IMG/VR virus record: IMGVR_UViG_3300033145_000051
Span: 1 to 41,720 of that record
Source of the DNA: a virus
Reading direction: 5' to 3' (one strand)
Length of the DNA: 41,720 nt
The position numbers and the translations under genes are program-made. How positions within the stretch are numbered: the stretch's first letter is position 1; every line of letters begins with the position of its first letter. Of the stretch, positions 1-8,820 are shown in pieces. Below the pieces are notes generated by a model. The model made no database searches. It was not told the DNA's origin and worked only from the letters and a program-made list of their open reading frames with translations.

Positions 1-41
1 AGGTGCTACTGGTCCTACAGGTCCTACAGAAGCTGGAGCCA
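1..41 (+). repeat. Terminal direct repeat (identical to 41680-41720)
   Basis: The first 41 bases are the same as the last 41. The same reading frame passes through. This indicates either a closed circular molecule or an assembly break within the collagen repeats. Confidence 0.85.
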
Positions 42-865
42 CAGGAGCAACAGGACCTACAGGAGCAGGAACTACAGGAGCAACAGGACCTACAGGAGCA
101 ACAGGACCTACAGGAGCAACAGGTACTGAATATCCCTGGGAAGGTGAGTGGAGTTCAGGAGTATATGCAGTTAATGATTGTGTTGAACATAATGGTTCGG
201 GATATGTATGTACTCAAATAACTTCAAATGAAGAACCAGGAGTTGATACTGATTATTGGGATTTATTAGTTGAAAAAGGTCCTACAGGACCAACAGGTGC
301 TACAGGTCCTACAGAAGCTGGTGCTACAGGACCAACAGGACCAACAGGAGCTACAGGTGCTACAGGTGCTACAGGACCAACAGGTCCTCAAGGAACTGCT
401 GGAACTCAAGGTGGTAATTTAAGTGAAGATATTGTACTTAATGGATATGATATTCAACTTAAAATAGAGCCTGGAACAAATGAAACTTCCAGTGGACTTA
501 TATGGAAGGATGCTACAGTAGACACTAATGCAGAAGGAATTGGAGCACCTCTATTTATGGCTGCTGATGGACACTTTGATACAGCAGATGCAGATGCTTC
601 TACTACAAGCCCATGTGTGGCTTTGGCTTTAGAAACATCAACAGGTACAAAAGATGTGTTATTATTCGGAGTGATGAGACACGATGGGTGGAATTGGACT
701 GTTGGTCCAGGTAAAGCAAGTATTATATATGTTAGTACAACCGTTGGAACTTTAACTCAAACAAAACCTAGTGGAACAGATGATGTAATTCAGCCAGTAG
801 GATACGCATTGACGGATGATGTAATATTCTTCAATCCATCTATGATGTACTTTACTCATACATAA
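2..865 (+). CDS. Collagen-like fibre protein, C-terminal part (continues from window end)
   Basis: This open frame enters from base 2 with no start codon and runs to a TAA at 865. It begins with Gly-X-Thr triplets (GAT, GPT), then a globular insert (about nt 125-280) with a tyrosine/tryptophan pattern like CBM5/12 carbohydrate-binding modules ([16 protein letters not shown] then DYWDLL). A second collagen block follows (about nt 278-400), then a C-terminal beta-rich domain that is probably the trimer-forming cap. Bases 1-41 equal the last 41 bases of the window and the codon phase matches, so this is the 3' part of the gene starting at 40448; joined, the protein would have 698 residues. It is probably a virion fibre or host-binding protein. 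The interruption PTEAGATG breaks the triplet register here as it does elsewhere in the protein. Confidence 0.85.
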   Translation, partial: GATGPTGPTEAGATGATGPTGAGTTGATGPTGATGPTGATGTEYPWEGEWSSGVYAVNDCVEHNGSGYVCTQITSNEEPGVDTDYWDLLVEKGPTGPTGATGPTEAGATGPTGPTGATGATGATGPTGPQGTAGTQGGNLSEDIVLNGYDIQLKIEPGTNETSSGLIWKDATVDTNAEGIGAPLFMAADGHFDTADADASTTSPCVALALETSTGTKDVLLFGVMRHDGWNWTVGPGKASIIYVSTTVGTLTQTKPSGTDDVIQPVGYALTDDVIFFNPSMMYFTHT

Positions 866-866
866 T

Positions 867-2711
867 ATGGAAACAAGTATAAATAAAGACATAACTCTTA
901 AAGAGGGACAATTTAAGTCTTCTGGGTTATCTTATCTTTCCATTTGTCCAGAAGATGGTGATAGTGGTGGTTTCAAATTTCAGGATAATAATAAATATAT
1001 TGAGTTTACACCTGTCAGTATGGGTTTTGGAGTTGGTGGTAAAGATTTTTTAATAAAGCCTTCTAAAGGAGAATGTGTATATGGTGGTACAGGTTTTGAT
1101 GGTAAAAATAGACTAGCCAAAGATACAGGTGTTTCATATAAAGATATTTTAGGTGTTGGTTTAAATATCAATATTCTCCCATTGAAAACTTTATGGAGAA
1201 AGACTATTTCTATAAAAACAATAGATTGTTTAGGTGTTATACCAGAAAATGCCAAGTTTTTAGAGGTGGTTTTCTCAATAGGTACAAATTTTGACATCTC
1301 AGAAGGTCATACAGTATTAGAATCAGATATTAGGATAGGTGAAAGAACCTGTATTAGAAAAACAAAGGTTTGGGATAGTACTGGCAATATGGAATTTATA
1401 CAAGGTGTTATAGATAGAGATGGAGATGAGATAACTTTAACAAAGTATATTCCAGTAAAGTTTTTGGAGAAGGCTGTTTATCCTGTTTATTCAGATGTAG
1501 ATTTATCTTATGGTACTGCCCTTGAACACAGCACAAACCTAAATACACAAACAAATGCTATTGCCGCTATAGATACTGATAAATTTGTGGTATTTTTTGG
1601 TTCTAGTGCCGCAGATACTGAGTGCAGGGTAGGAACTGTATCTGGTACAACTATAACTTATGGGACTCAAGTTGAAGTGTGGGGTGCAACACATGAGGGT
1701 GACAATGGTCTTGGAGTGTGTTCTATAGGCACAAATAAGTTTTTATTAGCTTATACTGGTTCTGGGGCAGACGGGTTTGTTAGAGTAGGAACGGTGTCTA
1801 CTAGAGAGATAACATTAGGTCTTGCAGTGGAACATGAATCAGGTAATACACTTTACTCCAAGTGTGCTAAGTTGGATACTGATAAATTTGTTATAGCATA
1901 TGTTGACAACGGTAATAGTAACTATGGAAAGGTAACTATAGGAACTGTATCTGGTACAACTATTGATTCACGCACTAATGCCCAGACCTTTGCCACATCA
2001 ACAATAAAATATACCAATGTTTGTCAGTTAGATACGGACAAGTTTGTGGTTTGCTATATGGATGATGTAGATAGTGATAAACTCAAAGCTAGAGCAGCTA
2101 CGGTATCTAGTAACACAGCAAGTTTCGGTACGGTTGCTGAAATACTTGGAAGTTCCACACTTAGTTACGCTAATCCAGTATGTACACAGCTAGATACTGA
2201 TAAGTTTGTGGTTTGTTACACAGATTCTAATTTAAAGTTATACGCAAAGATAGGTACTGTCAGTGGAACTAATATAACATTTCATTCAGCTACTGAGTTA
2301 GCTACTGGGATTGGAATTGGTTTTGCTAACTTATCCGTTTGTAAAGTAGATTCCTCAAGGTTTTTAATAGCTTGTAAAAATTTTTCAGACTCACAGCAGG
2401 GTTCATCCATGCTTTGTTCCTTTTCTGAAACCACTGTAACCGCTGGGTCATTTGAAGATTTCTATTCTGGTACAATTTATGAAAATGCGAGGCAAAGTGT
2501 AGATGTTTGTTTAATAAGTACCGACAAAGTGGCTATAGCATATGGTGACGATGACAATTATGATGATGGGTACACAGTTATAGGGGATGTCTCATCTGCT
2601 ATTAGTGGTCCACTAGGTGTCAAAACAATTAACGATCTTGCTATAGCATCAGTTAAAACAATAAATGATACTGCTATTGCTAGTGTAAAAACTTTAATGG
2701 AGGCTTCATAA
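867..2711 (+). CDS. Virion fibre protein with beta-propeller-like repeats
   Basis: Predicted protein of 614 residues, two bases after the collagen-like gene. Residues from about 200 onward are a series of roughly 50-residue repeats with the core LDTDKFVVCY followed by a GTVSGT strand, typical of bladed beta-propeller or WD-like beta repeats. The C terminus has short repeats of the type VKTINDxAIAS, a motif I associate with phage and surface fibre proteins, possibly used for anchoring. The N-terminal 200 residues contain a separate beta-rich domain that I do not recognise. Position between two other adhesin-like genes suggests a receptor- or glycan-binding virion fibre. Whether it sits on the head or tail is not shown by sequence. 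Confidence 0.7.
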   Translation: METSINKDITLKEGQFKSSGLSYLSICPEDGDSGGFKFQDNNKYIEFTPVSMGFGVGGKDFLIKPSKGECVYGGTGFDGKNRLAKDTGVSYKDILGVGLNINILPLKTLWRKTISIKTIDCLGVIPENAKFLEVVFSIGTNFDISEGHTVLESDIRIGERTCIRKTKVWDSTGNMEFIQGVIDRDGDEITLTKYIPVKFLEKAVYPVYSDVDLSYGTALEHSTNLNTQTNAIAAIDTDKFVVFFGSSAADTECRVGTVSGTTITYGTQVEVWGATHEGDNGLGVCSIGTNKFLLAYTGSGADGFVRVGTVSTREITLGLAVEHESGNTLYSKCAKLDTDKFVIAYVDNGNSNYGKVTIGTVSGTTIDSRTNAQTFATSTIKYTNVCQLDTDKFVVCYMDDVDSDKLKARAATVSSNTASFGTVAEILGSSTLSYANPVCTQLDTDKFVVCYTDSNLKLYAKIGTVSGTNITFHSATELATGIGIGFANLSVCKVDSSRFLIACKNFSDSQQGSSMLCSFSETTVTAGSFEDFYSGTIYENARQSVDVCLISTDKVAIAYGDDDNYDDGYTVIGDVSSAISGPLGVKTINDLAIASVKTINDTAIASVKTLMEAS

Positions 2712-2712
2712 T

Positions 2713-3795
2713 ATGGCTTTTAATAATGGGTATGAATACAGAAGGTCAATAACTATAGACCACGATAAAGTTATTGGTTCTAGTAACTTTAGTGATTTTG
2801 CCTTCTTAGTAAAATCAACCAATGTTGATTTTAAGGATTCTGCAAATAGTGGTAAGGTTGAAAATTCTAGTGGTTGGGATATTCGTTTTGAAACCTCTGG
2901 TGGTTCTAAGTTAGACCATGTCTTAGAAAAATACATTCCTTCTACAGGTGAGGTTATAGCTTGGGTTGAAATAGACTCCCTTTTGTATAATTCAGACCCA
3001 GTTATCTATATGTATTATGGAAAGAGTGGGTTAGAAGCAACAGAAGAAGCACCGTCTGGGGTTTGGGATTCTAGTTTTAAGTTAGTACAACTGATGAGAA
3101 TTGCTAGTGGACATCCGTTAGATGAGACTTTAAATGGTAATGATGTTACAAGTGAGGATATAACTGCATACCAACAGGCAGGAAAGAATGGGTATGCTTT
3201 AGACTTTGAAAGTACAAATACAGATTGGCTAGATATTGATAACTCTGCTTCTTTAAGCCCAACAAACATAACAATAGAGGCATTAGTTAAAATAGAGAGT
3301 TACCCTGGAACTTATCCGAGATTGGTTTCCAAAGATGGTACGGGTGGTGGTTCAGCACAACAGTATCAACTTGTTTTACACAACACTAACAGGTTATTTT
3401 TTCGTATAAAAGATGGTAGTACTTGGTATGGTGGGGATTTTGATGTAGGAGGGCTGAGTACAGGAATATGGCTTTATCTTGTTGGTACTTATGATGGTAC
3501 TACTTTAAAAGCCTATATAAATGGTGTAGCGGAAACTATTACGTTTGCTCATACAGGTACTATAAACTCAGGAACAGATAGCCTTGCTATTGGTAGTAAA
3601 GCTGATGACTTAGAAAATTCCTCTTATTTAATTGATGGTTTAGTAGAATTTATAAAGATACATAGTACAGCGAGAACTGCTGATTGGATTGCTACTAAAA
3701 ATAATGCCATAAATCCCTCTACCTTTTATACTTTAGGTAGCGAAGAAGAAGAAGAAGGTATTATCAGCCCATTTCCTAGTTTCAGGAGACCATGA
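2713..3795 (+). CDS. DUF2341 + LamG (concanavalin-like) fibre protein
   Basis: Predicted protein of 360 residues. The first about 110 residues look like DUF2341 (YRRSITIDHDKV, later VIYMYYGKSG), and residues about 150-340 look like a LamG/concanavalin A-like jelly roll (ITIEALVKIESYPGTY, LVGTYDGTTLKAYING, IDGLVEFIKIHSTART). These domains commonly bind carbohydrate. The C terminus is an acidic EEEEE stretch followed by SPFPSFRRP. The start is two bases after the upstream stop, so it is co-transcribed with the fibre genes. Its stop codon TGA also supplies the TG of an extended -10 promoter for the next gene. Likely an adhesin subunit of the virion. Confidence 0.75.
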   Translation: MAFNNGYEYRRSITIDHDKVIGSSNFSDFAFLVKSTNVDFKDSANSGKVENSSGWDIRFETSGGSKLDHVLEKYIPSTGEVIAWVEIDSLLYNSDPVIYMYYGKSGLEATEEAPSGVWDSSFKLVQLMRIASGHPLDETLNGNDVTSEDITAYQQAGKNGYALDFESTNTDWLDIDNSASLSPTNITIEALVKIESYPGTYPRLVSKDGTGGGSAQQYQLVLHNTNRLFFRIKDGSTWYGGDFDVGGLSTGIWLYLVGTYDGTTLKAYINGVAETITFAHTGTINSGTDSLAIGSKADDLENSSYLIDGLVEFIKIHSTARTADWIATKNNAINPSTFYTLGSEEEEEGIISPFPSFRRP

Positions 3796-3807
3796 TATAA
3801 TAATACT
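3773..3807 (+). promoter_or_regulatory. Extended -10 promoter giving a probable leaderless mRNA
   Basis: TGA-TATAAT lies at 3793-3801 (TGn plus a perfect -10 at 3796-3801). The -35 region (about 3772-3778, TTTCCT) is poor, as is usual for extended -10 promoters. A start seven bases downstream of the -10 falls at about 3808, which is the A of the next ATG. No SD lies before that ATG. Confidence 0.55.
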
Positions 3808-5223
3808 ATGACTCTAGCTGTCTGCATGATAGTAAAAAATGAAGAAGTCATGCTTGAGGATGCTCTTAAATCTATCCAAGATGTTGACGAGATTGTTATA
3901 TGTGATACTGGTTCTACCGATAAAACTATAGAGATTGCTAAAAAGTATACGGATAAGGTATTTACTGACTATACTTGGAACGATAACTTCGCAGAAGCTA
4001 GAAACCATGCTAATTCCAAATGTACTTCAGACTGGATATTAGTTATTGATGCTGATGAGACTTTAGAAGAAGGTGGTGTTGATAGGATTAGAAAAGAGAT
4101 AGAGAAAGCAGGCTCAAAGTGTATGGCTATAAACCTAGTGGTTAAAGGTAAGAATAGAAACAATAGATTTAACTTTCCCCGTCTTTATAGGAATTCCCCT
4201 GATGTTAAATGGTTAGGTGCTATACATAATCGTTTAAATGTTCAAGGCACTCATAATACAGATATTACTGTTACTTATGGATATTCTCCAGCACATAAGA
4301 ATGACCCTAATAGAGCTTTGAGAATACTGACTAAAGTCTGTAAAGAGAATCCTGACTGTGTTAGAGAGAAGTTTTATCTAGCCAGAGAGTATATTTATAA
4401 GAAAGATTGGAAAAAGGCTATTAAGTGGTATAAGAAATATATAAAGGTGAGTAAGTGGGCAGTAGAGAAATCAGAGGCATATTTTAGACTAGCTTACGCT
4501 TACTGGTACTCACAGCAAGGAGAGTTGGCTAGAGATGCTTGTTTACAGGCTTTAAAGATAAACACCAACTTTAGAGAAGCTATTGAGTTAATGGCTGAGA
4601 TGACTGGACCGATAAACAGAAAGAGATGGATAGAGTTTGCTGTAGGTGCTGATAATAGTAAAATCTTGTTTGATAGAAGTCCTACTTATAAGGGTTCTGA
4701 GTATTATGATAAGCTATTTGAAGAAAACACTGACATGAGTAGGTATAATGCTATATATGAAAAGATAGCAAATATGGTGGGAAAGAGAGATGTTTTAGAT
4801 ATTGGGTGTGGATTAGCTGAATTATCCACATTTTTAAAACCTGAACAGTATTGTGGTTTTGATTTTAGTGCAAAAACAATAAGCGGTCTAGCTGGTGATG
4901 TTTGGGTAGAAGATGCCACAAAGGTAGACTATACATCTTTTGGTAATTTTGATTATTTTATATGTACTGAAGTCCTAGAACACGCTGATGATTATGCAAT
5001 TATTACAAGGATACCTAGTGGTCAAAAGATAATATTCTCAGTGCCTTCATTTAAAGACCCAAGCCATGTTAGAATATTTACTGAAGCTATAATCAGAAGT
5101 AGGTACAGAGGACTAATAGATATAAAAACTATCACTCGGTTTAACTGGATTGATAAGAAATGGGTAGAAGGTAAAGAAGATACACCAGAGTATATCTTAC
5201 TTGTAGAAGGTGTAAAGATTTGA
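3808..5223 (+). CDS. GT2 glycosyltransferase-TPR-SAM methyltransferase fusion
   Basis: Predicted protein of 471 residues with three parts. Residues 1-150 are a GT-A/GT2 glycosyltransferase with the nucleotide-sugar entry motif (CMIVKNEE, DTGSTDKT) and a DAD metal-binding motif at 81-83. Residues about 185-270 are TPR-like helical repeats (YLAREYIYKKDWKKAIKWY). Residues about 320-470 are a class I methyltransferase with motif I VLDIGCGLAE and EVLEHADD. GT2-TPR proteins often glycosylate proteins or peptides, and the methyltransferase may cap the sugar. The gene directly follows the fibre genes, suggesting it modifies one of them. It overlaps the Com-like gene by four bases. No SD is present; see the promoter at 3793-3801. 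Confidence 0.82.
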   Translation: MTLAVCMIVKNEEVMLEDALKSIQDVDEIVICDTGSTDKTIEIAKKYTDKVFTDYTWNDNFAEARNHANSKCTSDWILVIDADETLEEGGVDRIRKEIEKAGSKCMAINLVVKGKNRNNRFNFPRLYRNSPDVKWLGAIHNRLNVQGTHNTDITVTYGYSPAHKNDPNRALRILTKVCKENPDCVREKFYLAREYIYKKDWKKAIKWYKKYIKVSKWAVEKSEAYFRLAYAYWYSQQGELARDACLQALKINTNFREAIELMAEMTGPINRKRWIEFAVGADNSKILFDRSPTYKGSEYYDKLFEENTDMSRYNAIYEKIANMVGKRDVLDIGCGLAELSTFLKPEQYCGFDFSAKTISGLAGDVWVEDATKVDYTSFGNFDYFICTEVLEHADDYAIITRIPSGQKIIFSVPSFKDPSHVRIFTEAIIRSRYRGLIDIKTITRFNWIDKKWVEGKEDTPEYILLVEGVKI

Positions 5224-5402
5224 ATACAGATATTAAATGTCCATATTGTGGCCAAACAGTATTAAAGAATGTTTCCTATTCCGTTAATACTACCTTCCAC
5301 GCTAAACATAAATGTAAGAGATGTAAGATGATATTTTCTATCACTTTAATGCCTCAAGTGACAAAAACTATTGACACTCAAGGGTCTAAAGTGATAAAAT
5401 AA
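5220..5402 (+). CDS. Com-like small zinc-ribbon protein
   Basis: Sixty-residue protein with two CxxC knuckles (C7/C10 and C32/C35, CPYC and CKRC). The size and spacing resemble the phage Mu Com family, RNA-binding translational activators of a DNA-modification gene. The likely start is TTG at 5220, overlapping the upstream TGA; an SD-like GAAGGTG lies about seven bases upstream. No in-frame ATG occurs before the first CxxC. Its 3' end contains the -35/-10 of the promoter that faces the capsid genes. It could be an RNA-binding regulator or just a structural zinc knuckle protein. Confidence 0.55.
   Translation: MNTDIKCPYCGQTVLKNVSYSVNTTFHAKHKCKRCKMIFSITLMPQVTKTIDTQGSKVIK
5371..5400 (+). promoter_or_regulatory. 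Sigma70-type promoter facing the capsid operon
   Basis: TTGACA at 5371-5376, an 18-base spacer ending in TGA, and TAAAAT at 5395-5400. Predicted start about 5407. It lies inside the 3' end of the Com-like gene and reads toward a hairpin-plus-U-run at 5476-5516, then the protease and capsid genes. Confidence 0.65.
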
Positions 5403-5475
5403 TAATACAGGCCTGAAAAGGTTTGTATTTATAATTGAATAAAAGCGTACAGCTTAACAGAGTCCTTATAAGAGG

Positions 5476-5516
5476 CTTAAAACCAGAGCATTTGCTTTGT
5501 TTTTAGGTCTTTTTTT
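5476..5516 (+). terminator. Intrinsic terminator or attenuator before the capsid operon
   Basis: A long imperfect stem (CTTAAAAC side at 5476-5489, GTTTTTAGG side at 5494-5507, loop ATTT, core AGC/GCT) is followed by TCTTTTTTT at 5508-5516. It lies about 70 bases after the predicted start of the 5371-5400 promoter, so it may terminate the upstream unit or act as an attenuator in the capsid leader. Confidence 0.6.
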
Positions 5517-5612
5517 GTTTCTTGGAGTAGATAGGGTTGATTTGCGTCTACTTATCTATTCCAACAAGTGAAAAAAGATAATAATAATTTACTCTTAAAG
5601 GAGGTTGATAGC

Positions 5613-6647
5613 GTGAGTGATAAATTGATAGCAAAAGCCTTTATTGAAAAATCCGATGCTAAAGATGGAGTTATACAGGCAGCTGTAGCTTCTGATGGCA
5701 TAGTAGATAGAGAAGGTGATTCAATAGACCCTGAAGGTTGGGATTTAAAGAACTTTGAAATGAATCCACAACTCTTATGGGGACATAATGTAAGGGAGTA
5801 TAGGGCACCAATAGGAAAGGTAGAACGAATTTGGTTTGAAGGTGAAGGCAATAGAAAGCGACTCATGTTCCAACCTAAGTTTGATTTAAAAGACCCTTTC
5901 GCTAAAGAGCTACATAGGAAAGTCAAAGATGGGTTTTTAAATGCTTTCTCAGTTGGTTTTATACCACTTGAGAGAAATGGTAATACAATTACTAGGTCGG
6001 AGTTACTAGAGATTTCTTTAGTAGCTGTTCCTGCTAATCCTAGAGCAAGGGTTGTTCTAAGAGAAGCTGGTATTAAGTCTTTAGAATGGGAAGAAGTTGC
6101 AGAAGAAAAAGCTGTAGTTCCTTTTAGAGCTTATGATACTTTACCCGACTCTGCTAGTTGGAATGCTAATGAGTCTAAGAAAAGAGTTAAGGAGTGGGCT
6201 GATGGGAATTTCAATAAGTATAAGAGAGCATTTACTTGGTATGACAAAGAAAGTATGGAGAAATTAAGGTCTTACAAATTACCACATCATGATATTAGAG
6301 GTGGAAAACTTGTTACTAATTGGAGAGGTGTAGCAGCTGCAATGGCTTCATTACTTGGAGCTAGAGGTGGTGCTAATGTACCTGATGAAGATAAGAAAGG
6401 TATATATAAACACTTAAAGAAACACTATGCACAGTTTGATAAGCCTATACCAGAATTTAGAATGGTTGAAGAACAAATACTTAATAAGTTTAGTGAGGAA
6501 ATAGAAGCTTCATTTGAGGAAGAATCTATGGCTTATCTAAAATACACACTAAGGTCGTTGAGAAACGAAGTTAGAGCAGAAAGAAAAGAAATGAAGAAAC
6601 AAGTAAGGGAGATAATTAAAAACAGAAAGCAGGTGAAAAATAAATAA
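5613..6647 (+). CDS. HK97-family prohead protease with C-terminal accessory domain
   Basis: Prohead maturation serine protease. Starting at GTG 5613 the protein has 344 residues; this start has AAAGGAGG eight bases upstream, much better than the GTG at 5568 in the same frame. The catalytic domain (1-150) shows WGHN with H58 and AFSVGF with S113, followed by the LEISLVAVPANPRA strand. Residues about 165-280 match an accessory domain often fused to these proteases (SYKLPHHDIRGGKL, GARGGANVPDEDK). The C terminus is basic and helical and may act in scaffolding. It processes the capsid protein encoded next, four bases downstream. Confidence 0.88.
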   Translation: MSDKLIAKAFIEKSDAKDGVIQAAVASDGIVDREGDSIDPEGWDLKNFEMNPQLLWGHNVREYRAPIGKVERIWFEGEGNRKRLMFQPKFDLKDPFAKELHRKVKDGFLNAFSVGFIPLERNGNTITRSELLEISLVAVPANPRARVVLREAGIKSLEWEEVAEEKAVVPFRAYDTLPDSASWNANESKKRVKEWADGNFNKYKRAFTWYDKESMEKLRSYKLPHHDIRGGKLVTNWRGVAAAMASLLGARGGANVPDEDKKGIYKHLKKHYAQFDKPIPEFRMVEEQILNKFSEEIEASFEEESMAYLKYTLRSLRNEVRAERKEMKKQVREIIKNRKQVKNK

Positions 6648-6650
6648 AAT

Positions 6651-7877
6651 ATGACAAAAGAAGAATTAAAAGCACTTATGAAAGAAATAGAAGCAGAGGA
6701 AGCAACAGAAGTGGTTGAAGAACCTAAAGTTGATGCCCCTGAAATAGAAGTTGTCCCCGCAGAAACAGAAAAACCTGCAGAGGTTGAAACTGTTGTTAGC
6801 GAAGAAGCAGTAGAAAAATTCGCAGACAGAGTTGTTTCAGCAATTAAGAATGCAAAAGGTCTTAATGATTCGGACACGCAAGAAATCAAAAGTAAGCTAT
6901 TTAGCAAGAGTTCTGGATTTGCAGGGATTAGATTCCCTTCAGATGTAAAGAATCTTTCTAAGGAAGATAAAATCGTTACCTTCTTCAAATCCCTTGTATT
7001 CTATAAGGAGGATGATGAAGCTAGGAGAGTATTTAAAGCTCTTAACGAAGGTACTGCCGCAGATGGTGGTTATCTAGTTCCTGAAGAACTAAAAGCTGAA
7101 ATTTGGAGAATCTTACCCGACTACTCAGTAATGAGAAAATTGGCAAGAATAATTCCTATGAGTACCGATTCCTTGAAGTTGAACTCTTTAGAAGCTAAAC
7201 CGGCAGCATACTGGACCGCAGAGTACGCATCTAAAACTACATCTTCAGCAGAATTTGGTCAGATTGAACTTACACCTTATAAATTAGTATGTTTACTACC
7301 TGTAACACAGGAGTTAATTGCTGATGCAAATATTGATATTGTAAGATTCATTATTGAATTATTTGCTGAGGTTATCGGAGCAACTGAGGACAAAGCTTAT
7401 TTCACAGGTAGTGGAACAGCCCAACCAACAGGATTGATGGGTTCGCTTGGTACAGCAGTAAATGGTGGTGGTGCAATAAACTTTGACCATATCATAGACC
7501 TTATTCATTCAGTTCCTCAAACAATCAGGAACTCTAAGAGGGCTGCATTCGTAGCACCTAATAACATGATTAAAGCTTTGAGAAGGATTAAAGATTCTAA
7601 CAATCTTTACATTTGGTCACCAGGGCAACCTGACAATGACATGGTAGAGAGATTGTATGGATACAGATTGTTTGAACAAAACGATTTGGCACACAATCAG
7701 CTAGTCTTTGGTGATTTCTCCTACTACATAATTGGTGATAGACAGCAACTAACTGTTATGACCACATTAGAAGGTGGAGACGCATGGAGGAGAGACTCTA
7801 TGGAAATCAAGACCAAGATTAGGGTTGACGGTGAAGTTATCTTAACTGGTGCGTTCGCTAAGTTGATAAACGGATAA
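6651..7877 (+). CDS. Major capsid protein, HK97 fold
   Basis: Predicted protein of 408 residues. Residues 1-105 are highly acidic and helical (ELKALMKEIEAEEATEVVEE), matching the delta/scaffold segment removed by the protease in HK97-like heads. The shell domain begins near GTAADGGYLVPEEL and continues through the N-arm, spine helix (ITVEL-type EVIGATEDKAYFTG) and GDRQQLTVMTT near the C terminus. No separate scaffold gene is present, consistent with the internal delta domain. The SD is weak (AGGTG about 13 bases upstream), so translation may be coupled to the protease gene. Confidence 0.9.
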   Translation: MTKEELKALMKEIEAEEATEVVEEPKVDAPEIEVVPAETEKPAEVETVVSEEAVEKFADRVVSAIKNAKGLNDSDTQEIKSKLFSKSSGFAGIRFPSDVKNLSKEDKIVTFFKSLVFYKEDDEARRVFKALNEGTAADGGYLVPEELKAEIWRILPDYSVMRKLARIIPMSTDSLKLNSLEAKPAAYWTAEYASKTTSSAEFGQIELTPYKLVCLLPVTQELIADANIDIVRFIIELFAEVIGATEDKAYFTGSGTAQPTGLMGSLGTAVNGGGAINFDHIIDLIHSVPQTIRNSKRAAFVAPNNMIKALRRIKDSNNLYIWSPGQPDNDMVERLYGYRLFEQNDLAHNQLVFGDFSYYIIGDRQQLTVMTTLEGGDAWRRDSMEIKTKIRVDGEVILTGAFAKLING

Positions 7878-8008
7878 ATTCTACTTTAAAGTAGAGATGC
7901 CATAAGGGTGGCTTGAGGAGGACTGCTACACGAATTAAATAAGGTAGTGGGAACTTCACCCTTCCCTTCGGGGTTGTGTCTATAACGTAGATACAAGTTT
8001 GGAGGTAT
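7878..8008 (+). other. Structured intergenic segment after capsid gene
   Basis: 131 bases without a gene. A 14-base palindrome CTACTTTAAAGTAG lies at 7881-7894. A UUCG-capped CCC/GGG hairpin with flanking CAC/GTG lies at 7957-7978. An SD (GGAGG at 8001-8005) serves the next ATG. No U-run follows, so it looks like an RNA processing or expression-tuning element rather than a terminator. Confidence 0.45.
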
Positions 8009-8179
8009 ATGCAAAGAGTAAAAATATTAAAAGATAATAAACTAGGTAACAAAGGTGATGTAATAGTCGTGGGAAATAACATTGCTCATGGTCTTATTGA
8101 TAGCGGTAAAGCTAAATTATTTACTGGTAAGAATAAGATGATGGTTGCTAAAAGAAGGAAAGGATACAGAATTAAATAA
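8009..8179 (+). CDS. Small conserved-type head protein (56 aa)
   Basis: A short ORF with a good SD (GGAGG, three-base gap TAT before ATG). The 56-residue basic protein has the pattern NKGDVIVVGNNIAHGLIDSGKAK, a layout I associate with short ORFs that follow major capsid genes and carry a GDV...A..LI..GKA core. It overlaps the next gene as TAATG. The function is not known; it may be a small head protein or connector accessory. Confidence 0.65.
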   Translation: MQRVKILKDNKLGNKGDVIVVGNNIAHGLIDSGKAKLFTGKNKMMVAKRRKGYRIK

Positions 8180-8820
8180 TGGCTGTAGATAAAACATACG
8201 CCCTTACCACAAGGGATAGAGTAATAGACTTTTTAGAGTTGAAGAATTTATCTGCGACAGATAATACTGTTATAGATATATTTATTGAAACTTCAACAGA
8301 GTTTATTGAAAACTATTGCCAGAGAAGGTTTATGAAAACAACATATACTGATGAGGTATATGACGGTGATGGTTCTGAGTTTGTTAGATTAAAGCAATAC
8401 CCTGTTATATCAGGTGAAACATTTAGTCTATCAAGAAGAAACTCTGTTAGTAATGAAGACGACTGGTCATCCATAGATAGTGAAGATTACTTTGTAGATG
8501 AGGAATCTGGAATAGTTGAATATATAAAGGGAATGAGGTTCCAGAATTATCCTCAACATTATAAGATTACTTATACAGCAGGTTTTGATTTTGATAACGC
8601 TACTACATTCCTAGCAGATACTACTGCTGGTGATGTTGAATATGCCTGTTGGAAACTCTGTTCTGTAATGTGGAATAGAAGGAAAGCAGACCCCTCAGTA
8701 CAATCAGAGAAGCTAGGAAACTATGCTGTAACTTATCGCAAGTTTGTCAATGAGAATACGGAGATAGCTTCTATTCTTGATAAGTATGCGAGGGTAAGCA
8801 TGGGAGGTCTTAGAAACTGA
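8179..8820 (+). CDS. Head-tail connector, gp6-like
   Basis: Predicted protein of 213 residues resembling HK97 gp6/YqbG-type connector (adaptor) proteins. The N terminus has the expected helical bundle (TTRDRVIDFLELKNLSATD, ETSTEFIENYCQRRF), followed by the DEVYDGDGSEFVRLKQYPV strand region. Such proteins form the ring under the portal. The C-terminal half is a longer beta/helical segment than in minimal family members. Gene order (capsid, connector, closure, neck, terminator, tube) supports the call. ATG overlaps the upstream stop and the gene overlaps the next start by one base. Confidence 0.82.
   Translation: MAVDKTYALTTRDRVIDFLELKNLSATDNTVIDIFIETSTEFIENYCQRRFMKTTYTDEVYDGDGSEFVRLKQYPVISGETFSLSRRNSVSNEDDWSSIDSEDYFVDEESGIVEYIKGMRFQNYPQHYKITYTAGFDFDNATTFLADTTAGDVEYACWKLCSVMWNRRKADPSVQSEKLGNYAVTYRKFVNENTEIASILDKYARVSMGGLRN

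Noticed and set aside
980-1297. Minus-strand ORF opposite the propeller-like fibre gene
   Set aside because: Shadow of a well-supported gene; no SD or domain.
5568-5612. GTG 5568 as protease start
   Set aside because: No SD there, while GTG 5613 has AAAGGAGG at ideal spacing.
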